The notes below the pieces were generated by a model. It did not search any database, was not told the origin of the DNA, and saw only the letters and a list, made by a program, of their open reading frames with translations. 64,000 nt of DNA, taken from positions 806,001 to 870,000 of the forward strand of contig CATNEN010000003.1 of NCBI GenBank assembly GCA_950097015.1, in the 5' to 3' direction. The translations under genes were made by a program, and so were the position numbers. Position 1 is the first letter of the stretch. The number at the start of each line of letters is the position of its first letter. Source of the DNA: Macrostomum hystrix (Eukaryota > Platyhelminthes > Macrostomidae). This document shows positions 22,945 through 35,651 of the stretch, piece by piece.

Positions 22945-24062
22945 AAATCTTCGGGCTTGAGCAAAGCAGTTAAGTTCCCAGGTAGATTTCTAGGATCCAT
23001 GGCAGACAGTTGGGTTCCAAGGTAGATTTCTAGGATCCATGGCAGACAGTTGGGTTCCAATGTATAATTCTTGGTTCCATGGTAGACAGTTGGGTTCCAA
23101 TGTAGATTTCTAGGTTCCATGGTGGACAGTTGGGTTCCAAGGTAGATTTCTAGGATCCATGGCAGACAGTTGGGTTCCAATGTAGATTTCTAGCATCCAT
23201 GGTAGACAGTTGGGTTCCAATGTAGATTTCTAGGCTCTAAGACAGCTAGGCTCCATGGAAGACAGTTGGGTTCCCAGGTAGATTTCTAGGTTCTATGGTA
23301 GACAGTTGGGTTCCAATGTAGATTTCTAGGTTCCATGGTAGACAGTTGGGTTCCCAGGTAGATTTCTAGGTTCTATGGTAGACAGTTGGGTTCCCAGGTA
23401 GATTTCTAGGTTCCATGGTAGACAGTTGGGTTCCCAGGTAGATTTCTAGGTTCCATGGTAGACAGTTGGGTTCCAATGTAGATTTCTAGGTTCCATGGTA
23501 GACAGTTGGGTTCCAATGTAGATTTCTAGGTTCCATGGTAGACAGTTGGGTTCCAAGGTAGATTTCTAGGATCCATGGGAGACAGTTGGGTTCCAAGGTA
23601 GATTTCTAGGTTCCATGCTAGACAGTTGGGTTCCAATGTAGATTTCTAGGTTCCATGGTAGACAGTTGGGTTCCCAGGTAGATTTCTAGGTTCCATGGTA
23701 GACAGTTGGGTTCCCAGGTAGATTTCTAGGTTCCATGGTAGACAGTTGGGTTCCAAGGTAGATTTCTAGGATCCATGGGAGACAGTTGGGTTCCAAGGTA
23801 GATTTCTAGGTTCCATGGTAGTCAGTTGGGTTCCAATGTATATTTCTAGCATCCATGGTAGACAGTTGGGTTCCAATGTAGATTTCTAGGCTCTAAGACA
23901 GCTAGGCTCCATGGTAGTCAGCTGGATTCCAAGCTAAGACAGCTAGGCTCCATGGTAGTCAGCTGGATTCCAAGCTAAGACAGCTAGGCTCCATGGTAGA
24001 CAGCTGGATTACAAGCTAAGACAGCTAGGCTCCATGGAAGACAGTTGGGTTCAAAGTTAGAT
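22945..24062. repeat. Minisatellite, 40-bp unit
   Basis: About 27 copies of a 40-bp unit (GACAGTTGGGTTCCAAGGTA then GATTTCTAGGTTCCATGGTA). The last 180 bp switches to a related 41-bp variant with AAGACAGCTAGGCTCC. No spacers differ between units, so this is not a CRISPR array. Confidence 0.95.
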
Positions 24063-25189
24063 AACTGCAGGGTTCTATTGTAGACAAATATTTACAAGGT
24101 GGACATTGATTTTAAGAAGAACACACTTCCGTGACATTTGTGCCCAATATGATTGGTAAAATATTAATTTGACGTTACTTAATAAGTTAAAAAGTCACAA
24201 ATGCCACATGCAACAGTATAATCGAGCGCATATAGTAAGTAGAAAATTATATTAACAACATTTTTTATAAACTCTGTTTGCTAATCCAGCTAACTTTGAG
24301 ACACTTGAGCAGCATCGGCCACTCAGAACGGGCACTCTCAGAGCACAGCTTCATTTTCCTTGACGTCACAGAGCCCCGCACACGGAGACGTAGAAAGAAA
24401 ATAATTCATATATGGTCTTTCTCCAGCCGGCCCGTCTGCCAGGTTGGCTCCATCAGTCCACTTCAATCTAACTCCTGGGCGTATTAAATAATGCAGTGAC
24501 CCCAGAAGGCTTATAGCATTCTGCCCTACTAAGATGGCTAAGTTAAGTGAATGATGAAGAAGTTGACGGGATGATGCGAGTGCTGCCTCATCTCACTCGC
24601 TAGCTTAATCTTATATCTCTCTTATTTAGAGACTTATTAGCAGGACTTGGCATTCATTACTTTATTACCCTCCCTTAGTTTCACACCAAAAAAGGATGCC
24701 TAGTTGTGGCATTTTTTGTCAATTATCTTCATACGCAACCCCAGCAGGCAGCATCAATTATTCATTGGGATTTGGCAGCACGCAGTTGCATATTCCTTGA
24801 CAATGAAACGCGCGCGCACAAAAACAGACACTGATGCATTTGGCGCCGCTTTGGGCTGGGCTGTAGTGCGCTGAAGTTTATTTATAAATAAAATTGCTAC
24901 TTTTTTCAGCTTTTTTGCATTGCCATAACCGGATGGAACCGCCATGCCAAGCTACGCATGCTGTTAATTTAGACAGAGCACTGAGCTGATCAGGTAATCC
25001 GGGAAGCTTAATGAGAGCCTGACTAACTCAACGGTGTTTTTCTCGCTTGTTGTTTAATTAAACTTTGACGATTTTGCCGTCTTAAAAGGAAAGGCTGTGT
25101 ATTGAAGCCTTCATTGACTAAAATCTGGAACTGATGTGTTTTTAGAATGACCAACTTTGCTCAAACTAAATCTGTTCATGAGGCCGCAC

Positions 25190-25345
25190 ACTCTCACAGG
25201 TGTGTATATCTGAGCCTACTTTCTCAACGCCAGTCAGTGTACACTCTCATTGTGATTTCAAGGTTGGCCTTCGACTGAAAGCACATGAAATGAATGTGGC
25301 CTCGCCGTGGATTCGAGCTCAGGGACCTTGTTGCCAGATTCGAAC
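25190..25345 (-). mobile_element. SINE family 1, partial
   Basis: On the minus strand it runs from the box-B region (CCTGAGCTCGAATCCACGG) into the body (AGAGTGTACACTGAC, then GATATACACACC). The head is cut at about 25345 and the 3' half is missing. Confidence 0.6.
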
Positions 25346-25669
25346 AAGCTAACACTGCGAGGAAATAAAATTCAAGTTTTGTTCTCAAACTGTATATAGT
25401 TTGCCATGCTTATAAGTTATTCTGTGTTATTCTCTCAGTTTTTTATTTCGAAGGCTTACAAATAGATGTCAGCTGTGGTATACAAGATGCCATTCTGGGA
25501 CTGGCACAAAAAGTACATCGTTTTAACTCAATCCAGTCATTGCGGCGCACAGTTTGAAGTCCCTCACAAGATCCTGGTTTTCATACAGCTTCTATTGTAC
25601 CAGCTATAACTTGAGTAACATTGAGCTTCGATAGAAACTTTAGGTTAAAAAATAAACGTTAATTTTATC

Positions 25670-25675
25670 TTTATT
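25670..25675 (-). promoter_or_regulatory. Candidate polyadenylation signal of LDLa prohormone gene
   Basis: AATAAA on the minus strand, about 180 nt past the stop at 25855. Confidence 0.4.
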
Positions 25676-25854
25676 AGAGTTAAGTAGGCCTTAGAAAACT
25701 ATAAAACCTCTCTATAATCAGTTTTTTAGAATGTACGAGATAATGTTAAAGCATGCCTACTTTTAAGTTATTTAGCAAAAAACGCCCTCCATTATCATTC
25801 GTTCGAGACTGAAAAAGACAGCCAGCCAGTTGTTGGTTTCGGCGATCGTCGACG

Positions 25855-28039
25855 TCACTTTGAAGCGGCGTCGGTGCCGAGAAAGCCGGACTGAACCAAC
25901 CGGCCAAACAGGGCGTAGGACTCGCGATAGGCCTCCTCCGGCATGCCCTCCATGATCAGGTCGATGACGCGGCCTTCCTTGGCGTACTCAAGCGTGCGAA
26001 TGAGCAGCTGCGTCTGCTCCGGCGTCATGCTCTGCTTGTTGGCATAGTCACGGACGTTGGGTTCCTCTGTTAGGGTTTCAATTGAGTCGATAAGGGATTT
26101 CTTTATTGGCTAGGCCACAAAATGTGATCGACTATCGCAGAAACGCTGTCGAGTAATTGAAACCCTAAATACGTGCTCGCATGTGTACTAATCTGTGTTC
26201 TCATTGGCGGGGCTCAAAAGTAAGTACGATCAGAATTGTCATTAAATTTTCATTCGCTTCTTCTGCAAATCCGATTACTTTAGTCACGATCGCATCATTA
26301 CAGTTGGGGTGTCAATCCAAGACTTGCCTGACAGTAAGCCGACTCTCCACGACTTCTGCTGTCAATATTTCATTAGTCTGCGATGAGCACGCTCATAAGT
26401 TGCTCAAATTAGTATAAAAAATAGAGACTAATTTTTTCAGAGAAATAAACTAGTAGTTACGAGTACATTGAAGGACGAAAATTTTGATAAAACCGGCACG
26501 TCAAAGAAATAATGTGACATCCTCGAATGTTGAAAACGAGTTGTAGCATAAAAAACACACTTGAAACAGACAGAATGAGGGCTCGACCAACTCACCAGTG
26601 AGCAGTTTCGCCAGATATTCTGGCCTGCCTTCGCCGAGAACGTTTGGTACCAGCCAGCTGTGAAAGCGCTTGATGAATCCGGCGAGAACCACGGAGGCCG
26701 GGCGGTCCTCTGTAGTGATTGTCATCATTTGGGTTTTTATTTAGTAACAGATAAAGTTGCTTCATATAGCAGATTGATATCTAAATCTATACGTTAGGAG
26801 AGAAAGTTTTAGTGGATTCATTTTCAATCTTTAACTTGCTTTTTACTCCTTTTTAAACCAGCTCAGCAAACACGTTTTTTGAAAATCGATCTCCAATCAA
26901 AATTGGCTGATACTCAATGTCCCAGCTTTTTTAGTCTCTCTAATCCCACCACATTACCATTGGGATCGATTTCCTAATTTGCCTAGTTGATTTCCTGTGC
27001 ACTACTGTCTGGTCGCTGCTGATCCTTCGTGTGTTAGACATGTACTTTTACCGGTCTCACTCACTGGCGGTGCACAGGGCGCTGTCCTCGTCGTAGCCGT
27101 CTTCGATGCAGTCGCGCCGGCCGTCGCAGATGAAGGAGAAGGCGAGGCATTGGCCGCTCTTACAGGGCCACGGAGCAGTCTTCGGGCAGTCGTTGCCAGC
27201 TGGACTCCCTGCAGGCAGTTCAAGGGTCCAAGGTTACGATAAGTATGGTTCTTCCATGCTGGAGAAACATTTAAGATGTGTGCTCATGTGCAAGCACTTT
27301 GACTGCGTATTGGTGAGAAAGCTCACGAAATTCCAAGCAGACTGACACACAATATCATTTCTTATGATTATTTCGCTACATATAATTGCAGCTTAGAAAA
27401 ATATGCATAGTTACGAGCGATAATGATGTATTCGAGACGTCGCAGACGTTTAGTGTGTTCCGACATAAAAAAGTCACGTGCATATTGTTAATATTTATCC
27501 ACTTACACTTGACTGATTCTCCTGAAAGCAAAAATGAGGTATTAAATTTCAATTAAAATAACTAATTTCTCATTCAGTGAGGAAGCCAAGCTATAGCAGA
27601 TTATATAAAATGACTTGTGTGAAGCTGAAACTGAAGCTTCATCAATACTGTAATAAAACCACAAGCAAAGGCAGGATGGTGATGTCTTTGATGCTATCGA
27701 GTAAGGGTGACCTTTTTGTAATATTTACCTTCTTCAGTTCGGAAATTAGTTGCTTTGTCTGAAGAAAAGATGTATTTTATTTACACTATTTGGAACTCTT
27801 CTTAGAAAAGTAAACTAAATGTTTATTTTGCTTTACAAAAGTCTGAGAAAAATGCTTTCAAAATTCACGTATTTAACATATAGCTACCTGAAATATTTTG
27901 CTAACAAAATTTAAGCTTTTTGAAATCAAATTCAGCAAAATAGCGTATTAAAAACAGGACAAACGTCACCTTTCTTCACCAGAGGCTGTCGGTAGCCTGT
28001 CACTGTGGCGAGAATTCCAAGGAGAAGCACTGTTGCCAT
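25855..28039 (-). CDS. LDLa-domain secreted prohormone, prohormone-4/ITG-like, 6 exons, 194 aa
   Basis: Exons on the minus strand: 28039-27970, 27758-27729 (30 nt), 27521-27507 (15 nt), 27208-27065, 26709-26596, 26066-25855. Every junction is phase 1 with GT-AG ends, strong support for the chain including both microexons. The product begins MATVLLLGILATVTG, a clear signal peptide. Residues about 50-85 form an LDL-receptor class A domain (CKSGQCL, FICDGRRDC, DGYDEDSALC). The C-terminal half has a helical segment rich in EYLAKLL and ends GTDAASK. A signal peptide, one LDLa domain and a following RP...F...YL.KL segment recall arthropod prohormone-4/ITG-like precursors; that assignment is from memory of the family and is moderate. 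Dibasic sites (KK near 23, KR before FHSWLVPN) could release peptides. Confidence 0.75.
27065..27208 (-). other. LDL-receptor class A domain exon
   Basis: Six cysteines in LDLa spacing with the calcium-binding acidic cluster (DGYDED) in one 144-nt phase 1-1 exon. One additional cysteine (NDCPK) precedes the domain core. Confidence 0.85.
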
Positions 28040-28139
28040 GACAACACTTGCTGCGGTAGTTGCTGAAGTTACCGAAAATGATCGAAAATTACTTGGAGAC
28101 TTAAACCAGCTATTCGATATAGCTACAAGTCATTACAGG

Positions 28140-28425
28140 CACTGGTACATCATTTGGTGTCAGTAGGCCCGCAGCCAGCGAGGAGGCAATTCTGCCCGAA
28201 TCGCTGACTCCTGAGCACACACGCACACAATGTGAACATCTGCCCTGACTTTCTCAACGTCAGGCAAAGTACACTTTCGCTGTGCCTAGAAAGTTGGCCC
28301 TCAAGGGCGTAAATTGCACGACAAGCCCCCATGCCAAATTAATGTGGCTTCGCCGTGAAATCGTGCTCAGTTGGGTCGAGAGGTAACTGCGTTAGACAGT
28401 TCTGCCACTCATCCCCTAAGTTTAA
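28140..28425 (-). mobile_element. SINE family 1 copy
   Basis: Minus-strand copy just upstream of the prohormone start, with recognisable head (GGGGATGAGTGGCAGAACTG), a damaged box B and much of the body to GACACCAAATGATGTACCA; it lacks an ATT tail. Confidence 0.7.
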
Positions 28426-29880
28426 CAATAAAAAATAAGGTACTAATACACTGCTTTACCTTTCATCTTCAATTAAGCAGAACGTTCCGTCAGAGTAGGT
28501 GGAAAGGCGACTTGTATCTCACGTGTCGATTATCCTGGGTGCGCAAGCCTTGAACTCGCGGCCAAACCGGGATTTTGTATGCTTCGGCCGGTAAGAAACA
28601 GCAGCCCCTTTAACTGATAGCATTGGCTGCCTGACAGTATTGGTTGTTTGGGCTTTGTGTTAAACAAGTCCCGTCAAACTAGCCCGCTGTAATGACTACT
28701 CAGTTAGTAGCCTCAGCCAAAAATTATCACGTTTCGATAGGAATTAGTTTTATTGTGAATAACGGTTCCATTATTGCCGATTCCCGAGGGAATAATTTCA
28801 TCTCCTAGATCAAAACGCTTGATTGCCTAGTACTTCACTTCACTGTGCTGTAAAAATAGGTACTGCATGTAGCTTTGGCTGCGAAAGACATTTTGGTCTA
28901 TGTGGCGGCCTCCACCGTCTTTATAGAGTAATAAAGGCATGCTCAACGTGCTACTTAAAGTAATATTACAGGGAAATCTAAGCAATAACAGTTTATTCTT
29001 TAGGAATATGTCATAAAAACTCATATGCTTTTTTAGAAATTATGTCACGTTGGTTTGGAATATTACTTTAAGGTACATAGTCACAAAACTTGTTCTTGGC
29101 AGCTGCATTTGCTTAAACTCTGCAAACACAATTGACCCCCCATAAATCAAACATGTATGACCTAAGTAAATGGCTAGTCCTAAACCGGGTTTTTCAAATA
29201 TAAATACAAGCTTAAATCCTGTAAATAGTAGTAAAATGTGTCATAGGCTCAACGCGCTACTTTAAGTAATATTACAAAAGACCCTAAGCTATAATTGCTA
29301 ACATGTTTTTAGGAATGAGTCATGATGACTGATATGCTATTTTTAGAAACAAATTCATGTGACTTAAAACCGGAGAACCGGTTCTCGACAGCTGTATTTG
29401 CTTAAACTCCAAATATGGTAATGCCCACCTAAAAAAACACGAAACCGCAGCTGGACAAACAAGTTTAACCTCGCTGCGCAAACAGAGAAGACGCTCTTCA
29501 GGAGGAATTTTTAGAAAGGGACTAGAGAGCCTTCAATTGTTACTTGCACGGGTTTCTACTGTGAATTTTGAGCTCAATGGAACCATCAAGTAATCTGATT
29601 CGCTTTCGTCCTTTGTTGGCCAACAGATAAAGTCATGCGCAACGGACCGGATCGACTAGCAGCTGCTAAGAAGGCTAAGGAGACAAGAGAACACCAAGAA
29701 GACACGATAGACCAATAAGCGGAAGAACTGCCGGCATAAGAAGAGCTGCAGTAAGTGTCACGTGACTAGTATATGTACATAGGCACTTGTTCCTCAGTGT
29801 CTACAAGTTAGGAGTTTGAGCGTTTAGACGCAATGTTAAATCCTCTATATTTTCTCTTTCTCCCTCTCTCTCTCTTCTGT
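28426..29880. other. Intergenic, diverged tandem duplication
   Basis: No gene is supported. About 28941-29115 and 29247-29410 are diverged copies about 306 bp apart (shared words GCTCAACG.GCTACTT, TAGGAAT..GTCAT, CAGCTG.ATTTGCTTAAACTC). Confidence 0.45.
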
Positions 29881-29884
29881 CAAG

Positions 29885-30005
29885 TTTCCAATGTGCGCCA
29901 AACCCAGACTCTTCAAGTCCACGCACTGAACGGCTGTACACAGCCTTTGGAAGCGCTGCGCAATGGCTGCAACTGTGCCCCTGGCTGCACAACTGAGCTA
30001 GGTAT
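29885..30005 (+). mobile_element. SINE family 2, 3' fragment
   Basis: Matches the 3' body of the copies at 43.8 and 62.6 kb: CTGAACGGCTGTACACAGCC, GCGCAATGGCTGCA.CTGTG, GGCTGCACAACTGA. The head is absent. Confidence 0.55.
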
Positions 30006-30087
30006 CAATATTGTATCCCTGAACGGAAAAATACTACTTTTAAGAAAGTTTTCCCTTTAAGAAGCCCATCAATAATCCCATGTACAC

Positions 30088-31078
30088 TTGGTGCGAGCTG
30101 TACACCCGATGCTACTTCGTTGGAAAAACGCCTTGCTGCGGTTCGCACTCGTCTCGCGGAAAAGCGGGTTACTATATATTAACGAATCCAAGTGCATAAA
30201 TTACAGTGGTTCGATCTCTTTTCTTGGGTTCAAGATTTCTGCCGCCGGAATTCAGCCGGACAAACGACTGGTTGAAAAAGTCGGGCAAGTGTCTGCCCCA
30301 ACGAACAAATCGGAACTCGCGAGTTTCTTTCTTAGGACTGGTCAACTTTTTCGGGAGACTGATTCCCAACTTCGCCAAGACGACCGCTCCCCTGAATCGG
30401 CTGCGCAAATCTAATGTCGATTTCAATTGGACAGCGGAGTGCTCTCTAGCCTTCAGAAATTTAAGGCCGAAATCGCCTCCGCACCAATAGTGCAACCCTA
30501 TAGCATATCAAAACAACTGACGCTAACGACCGATGAATCGAAAAGTTCAATCGCCGCAGTAGTTACTCAGGAGGGACATCCGGTAATATTTGCATCGAGA
30601 ACGCTGTCATCGGCTGAATTGAATTACTGTAATATTGAACGAGATGCTCTAGCCATCTTTTGGGCCGTCGCTCGGTTGAAGCGTTTCCTTCATGGTCGTC
30701 AGTTCACGATTCACACTATCAACCACTAACTCATCTGTTCCGATGAGGCATTCCTCTAAATCATCAGCTAGAATCGGTCGCTGGGCCATGCATCTCATGC
30801 AGTTTGACTTCAACATCGTATATGTGCGAGGTCGCGACATCCCACATGCCGACGCCCTGTCTCGGCTCCGCTTTGATTTCGTCTCATCGGACGACAACGA
30901 AACATTTGATGCCATCAATGCCGTGGCATTTGAATCACCTGTAATTGAGACCGGAAGGATTTTGGAGAACTCGATGCAGACCCATTCATCCAGAAGATAC
31001 TCGCCAGAGTATGTAGCGGCAACTGTCAAGGATGCACGCAGGCCGAGTCAAGTTTCAAAGTGGTCTCCGAAACTCTGA
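30088..31078 (+). pseudogene. Ty3/Gypsy-like pol remnant (RT end and RNase H), frameshifted
   Basis: Successive frames carry the end of a reverse transcriptase (SISFLGFKISAAGIQPD, then LGLVNFFGRLIPNF), the RNase H domain (TDESKSSIAAVVTQEG, FASRTLSSAELNYC, ERDALAIFWAV) and the typical end VRGRDIPHADALSRL. The reading frame changes at least near 30210, 30430 and 30720, so the element is dead. The catalytic RT palm and a full integrase are absent; only a short stretch past RNase H (to about 31135) remains before a SINE fragment. No LTR was found. It is typical of old Ty3/Gypsy relics in animal genomes. Confidence 0.85.
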
Positions 31079-31139
31079 CACTTGAAAACGGACTTTTATA
31101 TATGAAGAGAATGGTTTACATTCCACCACGATTGCGCCA

Positions 31140-31185
31140 CGCCGTGCGATGCCTCTCGCACCAAGGTCCCTGAGCTCGATTTCAC
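31140..31185 (+). repeat. SINE family 1 small fragment
   Basis: GCCTCTCGCACCAAGGTCCC then TGAGCTCGATTT matches the head of family 1 around box B. It interrupts the end of the pol remnant. Confidence 0.5.
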
Positions 31186-32624
31186 CGCTTCCTGAGATAT
31201 TTAGTATTTCTGAGACTTCTTGCATAGATGTATGTTGTACCTTCTCCATAGCTATAACAGGAAAGTTTTGTCTTCCTGTTACCTTCTGCTACAGTAACAG
31301 AGAGATAAACCCAGAGGCCCGTTTCTGTGTGGACTCCGGAGTCACATGAAAAGCGGCAGCGTAGCTCTGCCTCTCGCTTCCAGTGTATTTAAATTCAAGC
31401 AGCGCGCACAACAGAGGCAGAATGGGGAGAGAGGGAGAAACGCTGGGGGATTGCTAACACAGGGGCAGCTGTTTCTTTGTCCCACACGCACACGCTCCCC
31501 AGCGAACGCTCGCTAAACCTCTTCCTCCCATTCCTGGGCCGTATCGATCCACGGACGCCTCGTCGTGTACGCGAATCATGTGAGCCATGCAAATACAATG
31601 TTCTGAAGCGTATTTGCAAGGCTCACAATAGCATCGGAATCTGCTGTTCCATTTGAATAGATGCATCTACTTGGGTTCCTGTACAGTTACCTACTTCGCA
31701 TCCAATAAGAACCATGATAGGAGAGACTTCTCGGACACTCATGACTGCCACGAGGTATCAGCACTTGCTCTGACAGGGATCTGTCCAGCATCCCTTCCTT
31801 TCTCTCTCGTCTCTTCCTCTCCTCTCTTAGCAAACCTCAATTTTGGCATTCAACGCTTATATAGCTTATATATAGCTTACAGAATCGGTTAAAACCCCTA
31901 TTTCTTAAGCAATCAGTTCTAAATCTCATTTTAGAAATCATAATTATCAAATCGAAAGCATTGCTGATTAAAACTGTAATTTTCTTCACGGAAAATGTAA
32001 CTGAACTACATTGTCATCTCTAGTACGTCAAAAAGATTTCCGTTTTTTCTGAATAACTTTAGATACTTTGTGGTTAGGAGTGAATTCTGTGCTACCTTCA
32101 AGCATCGGGGAGCCCTCGAAATGATAGGACATCGTGTCTCTGTCAAAGGAGTTCTAGATATAGCATCTAATAAATGTTCTAGAGCATTCTAGAGCAGTCC
32201 ATGGACCAAGAGGCGGCGCCAAACCCATTCAAGTTTCTACCCCATCCAATGTTGGTAAAAGTACACATTATTCACCGGGCTAAGCGGAAGATTTACTGAA
32301 GCTTGGGGAGTTAAGTTCTTGCTCAGGGAACAGTGAAAGTTTCCTTGAGCTGATAATCTAACCCTTATACACAGGTATTTAAAGGCTAAACATCCCTTGT
32401 ACTCGTATATTAGTGCAAACAGGCAGCTGGAGACTGTGGGAACTGCTGCAGGAAACTTTGGCCGCTCACAAATTTCGACCATTGCTGATATTCTCTACAC
32501 CTTCGTATCTGCATTGTAGACAGGTTCTTCTGATCTTACGATTACTCAAGATTGATGAGCGACCCACTGCTCGGGTGGATTGTTCTCTGCTAAATCTAAA
32601 TAAGTCTCAATTAAAGAGGCAACA
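31186..32624. other. Sequence left of inverted duplication, no gene seen
   Basis: No supported coding region. The stretch contains GA-rich and CT-rich patches near 31410-31440 and 31795-31830. It has no counterpart beyond the right arm at 59 kb, which places the outer edge of the inverted duplication at about 32625. Confidence 0.45.
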
Positions 32625-32648
32625 CAATCACACTCAGCAATAAGCAGC

Positions 32649-35600
32649 ATGAACGAATGCTTCAAAAGCTTTGATGCCGTAGAATGTCACTCGAAGTGGC
32701 TTCCATCGCTGAATTGTGACAGCAGCAAGGTTTCCAAGATTATTGATGATCTTCGGTGGCAAGCGGACAACATACCTTGGCTGAGAGGACTGTGTCTATT
32801 AAGCATGGCTCACCTGCACACTTTACCTGGGCGCTGTGATTTAAATCAAGCCAACGATTTGCTAAAGTCCATTACTGAGACACAACAATCAGAACATGAT
32901 GATCAACCGCAACTGGACATCGAGTTTTTAATCAAGGCGACGGAGCTCCGGCTTGCCATGTTACACTCATTTCCTGGACTTCCAAACAATTACACACTGC
33001 AGCTCAAACACCTGTCAGATCTGTGGAAAGACGAATTCAATCGAGCAACCGTTTGGGCTGTGAAAGGCTGGACAATGCACTGGTTCGCCATCGAGCCAAA
33101 TCGAGAAGCAGTTTTCAAAGAGTGCGAGGCGGCCTTGAACGAAGCGCGACGCATCTTTGACGAATGTCCAGAAGAGGACAGACCGAAAGCGGCAGACTTT
33201 CTGTGTCGATACGAACTGGCCTTTACATTATTTCGTCAAAGGAACGACACTTATCGAATCTGTAGTCAAGAACTGGAGCTGTGGGAAGCTGCAAGGAGCA
33301 TTTTGACACGCAACAATTGGAAACAGCCTCTTTTCTCTGCTAAATTCGCATTGGCAATCGCTTATGCTGCAGACAATCTTGAATTATTTGAGGAGCTAAT
33401 AAAGGAAGCAAAAGATGGCTTCAGTTATATCCTAGAGTATCCGAAAGTACCCGAAGTATCCGAAAAGCACAGGGATTTGGTCGTTAGTTTGGTGAGAGCA
33501 CTCTTGCAGCATCAAAAAGTTCGTGGAAACAGTGATGACAAAAGAGCTATAGAGAACTATCTGGATGAAGCTAGTCGTCTGGAGAGGTGCAAAAAGCACC
33601 CTAATTTCATTCTCCAAAAAATCTATTTCATTCTACAAACGGAAAATAAAAGTGCTGCAAAAGATTATATGCTCAAAATGAGAACCGAGGTGCCCGCCTT
33701 GAAGGAAGAATTCTGGTTCGAGTTGCGCCTAATCGGTCTAGAGAAGCCTGACAACCCCGAGCAGTTGTCAGAAGAAATGCGGAACTCATTTTTGGCCCGA
33801 TTCGAATCTCTCTGCTCGAATTTTCCTTCTAGGGCTCCACGTTCAAGATTTGAGAAAGGCAGCTTTCTGATCTGGGCTGGCTTGATTGACGATGGAATGA
33901 GGTGCCTCACGTGGGCCATGAACGACTACCTTCACCCGCTGCCGACAGTTTTCAGTGACGACAAAGTAAAAAAGCTAATTAACAGTAGAACAGAAGAACA
34001 GCTGGAGCGAATTAACGCTGAAATGTATTCCATCTGGCTAGAGAGTCAGTTCAAGACTGATGCTTCGACTTTTCACGTGAAAGACTCAATCGAAAAGTTC
34101 GAGAAACTTCTTAAACAAAATGCTCTATCCGATGAGCAGAGCAACTTTATCAACGAGCACCTCGGTCGGCTGATGATGCGAAAGTCGAGATTCGAAGAGG
34201 CTGAGCAGCTGTTTCACTCACTGCCTGAGTCAGTGCACCACAGAACTGCAATGATCGCTGACTCTCTGCTGTGCCAGGCGGAGAGCTTGTCGAGCGGAGA
34301 TCCCGTCAGCGAGGTGTGCAAGGAAAAGCTAGTCAGGATGCAAGCGGATCCCGTGAAATCAGTGTTCACAAGCAGCATCGGAATGCGGCTGCACCTGCTG
34401 AACGAGTGCGCGTCACTCGGCTGCAAGGACTCCGTACATGAAGCACTGCTGCTGCTGAAGGACATTCGAAATCAGAGCAACAGAGCCCACGTGTCGAAGG
34501 CGGACCACTTGTTCCTGCACAGCACATGCGTCTATGAATTCTGCGCCCGTTTGCTTCGACTTAAAGAGAATGGCTTTTATGTCGAACGGCGTCACACATC
34601 GGTCGCGTGTAGAAACGAGCAAGTGGCCGAGATGCTCCAGAAAGTTGAAAAAATGCTGTGCACGGACCTCTATCCAAGGAATTATCGACTAAGCATGGCG
34701 GAACAGTCTCTTCGCTATCTGTCTGTCCAGGAACAAATAACCCATTCACCATCGAACATTTGGCACACTCTGGAAGAGTCTCGCAAAGTGCTTGACGCTG
34801 TCTGGAATGAGCTGGTGTCCGATGCCCTGAAGGAATCGACTGAAAAGCGTATTCCTATCTATAAAAAGGCGCCAAAATACTATCCCTTTGCATACACATA
34901 CTCGTATTTATCTAGCTCTTCTGATGATATGCAGCTCACAATAAACGATATAGAGCAAGCCGTGCGAAAGAACTGGACTGGAACAGAAATAGTGATCGAC
35001 AGCTTAGTAAAAGAAATAAGTGAAGCCTCTATCAAGCTACTTGCAGGGTCGGATTCAATTGTAAAATCATCTTCAGAAACCGAAAGCAAAATGGAAGAAT
35101 GCTGCAAATACTTTTCCGAAATGTTGCAATTGATCGGAAGTCGGAAGTCGGAAGAGACCGATACAGTTAAAAAAAGTGTCATTGACCTACAGGAAATCTT
35201 CAAAACATTTAATATAAGGTATCGCTTCTTGACGTTCATTTCGATGTTGAATCAGAATATTCCACCAGGACCTAATGCAGACAGAAATCACAATAACAAA
35301 TTCGTCGACTATGGTACACTGAGAGATTTGACTTTGAAGGTGAAGAGGTGCAAGGATACCTTTGTGGGGATGTTCACCGCACCATTCCCAGTCGCATTTC
35401 GACCTGATGAGAGCGCTTGCAGGTGGATGATCGAACGGGAAGAGATCATGCTGAAGCATCAAGGCAGTTGGCACAAGATTTGGTGCGCAGCAATCAACCG
35501 CGATAAGCACAATGCACAAAAAAGCTTAGACGACATTAATAAAATAATCAAAGACAATTTTAAAGATAAGGGCCCAGCTCACTTGGTACAGATGGCACAT

Positions 35601-35651
35601 TTTGCTGCCGAGTTTGCGGAGGAAGCAAGACTGGTGCTACGAAATTATACA
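32649..35651 (+). CDS. TPR-like helical exon of left-arm CCCH gene (1001 aa)
   Basis: A 3003-nt exon open throughout, starting at the first Met after an in-frame stop and ending at a GTGAGG donor in phase 0, which joins the acceptor at 35804. The frame would run on to 35705 without splicing. The product is all helical in appearance with TPR-like pairs, best at about 500-525 (HLGRLMMRKSRFEEAEQLF) and near the N-terminus (LLSMAHLHTLPG). There is no signal peptide or membrane segment. An intronless kilobase-scale exon in front of zinc-finger exons is unusual and may reflect an old retrocopy or fusion; that is inference. The right-arm copy differs at about 38 of its residues. I do not recognise a named family; an IFIT-like or generic TPR scaffold is possible. 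Confidence 0.8.

Larger units (their letters stand above)
24063..25854. other. Intergenic sequence with SINE fragment
   Basis: No gene is supported here. A minus-strand SINE family 1 fragment covers about 25190-25345. Short frames such as the one at 24278-24487 lack splice context, composition or motifs that would make them credible. Confidence 0.45.

Noticed and set aside
22945-24062. CRISPR-like regular 40-bp array
   Set aside because: No variable spacers: the whole unit repeats; and the DNA is eukaryotic.
26997-27345. Plus-strand frames over the LDLa exon
   Set aside because: Antisense shadows of the minus-strand LDLa exon, which has splice sites and cysteine spacing.
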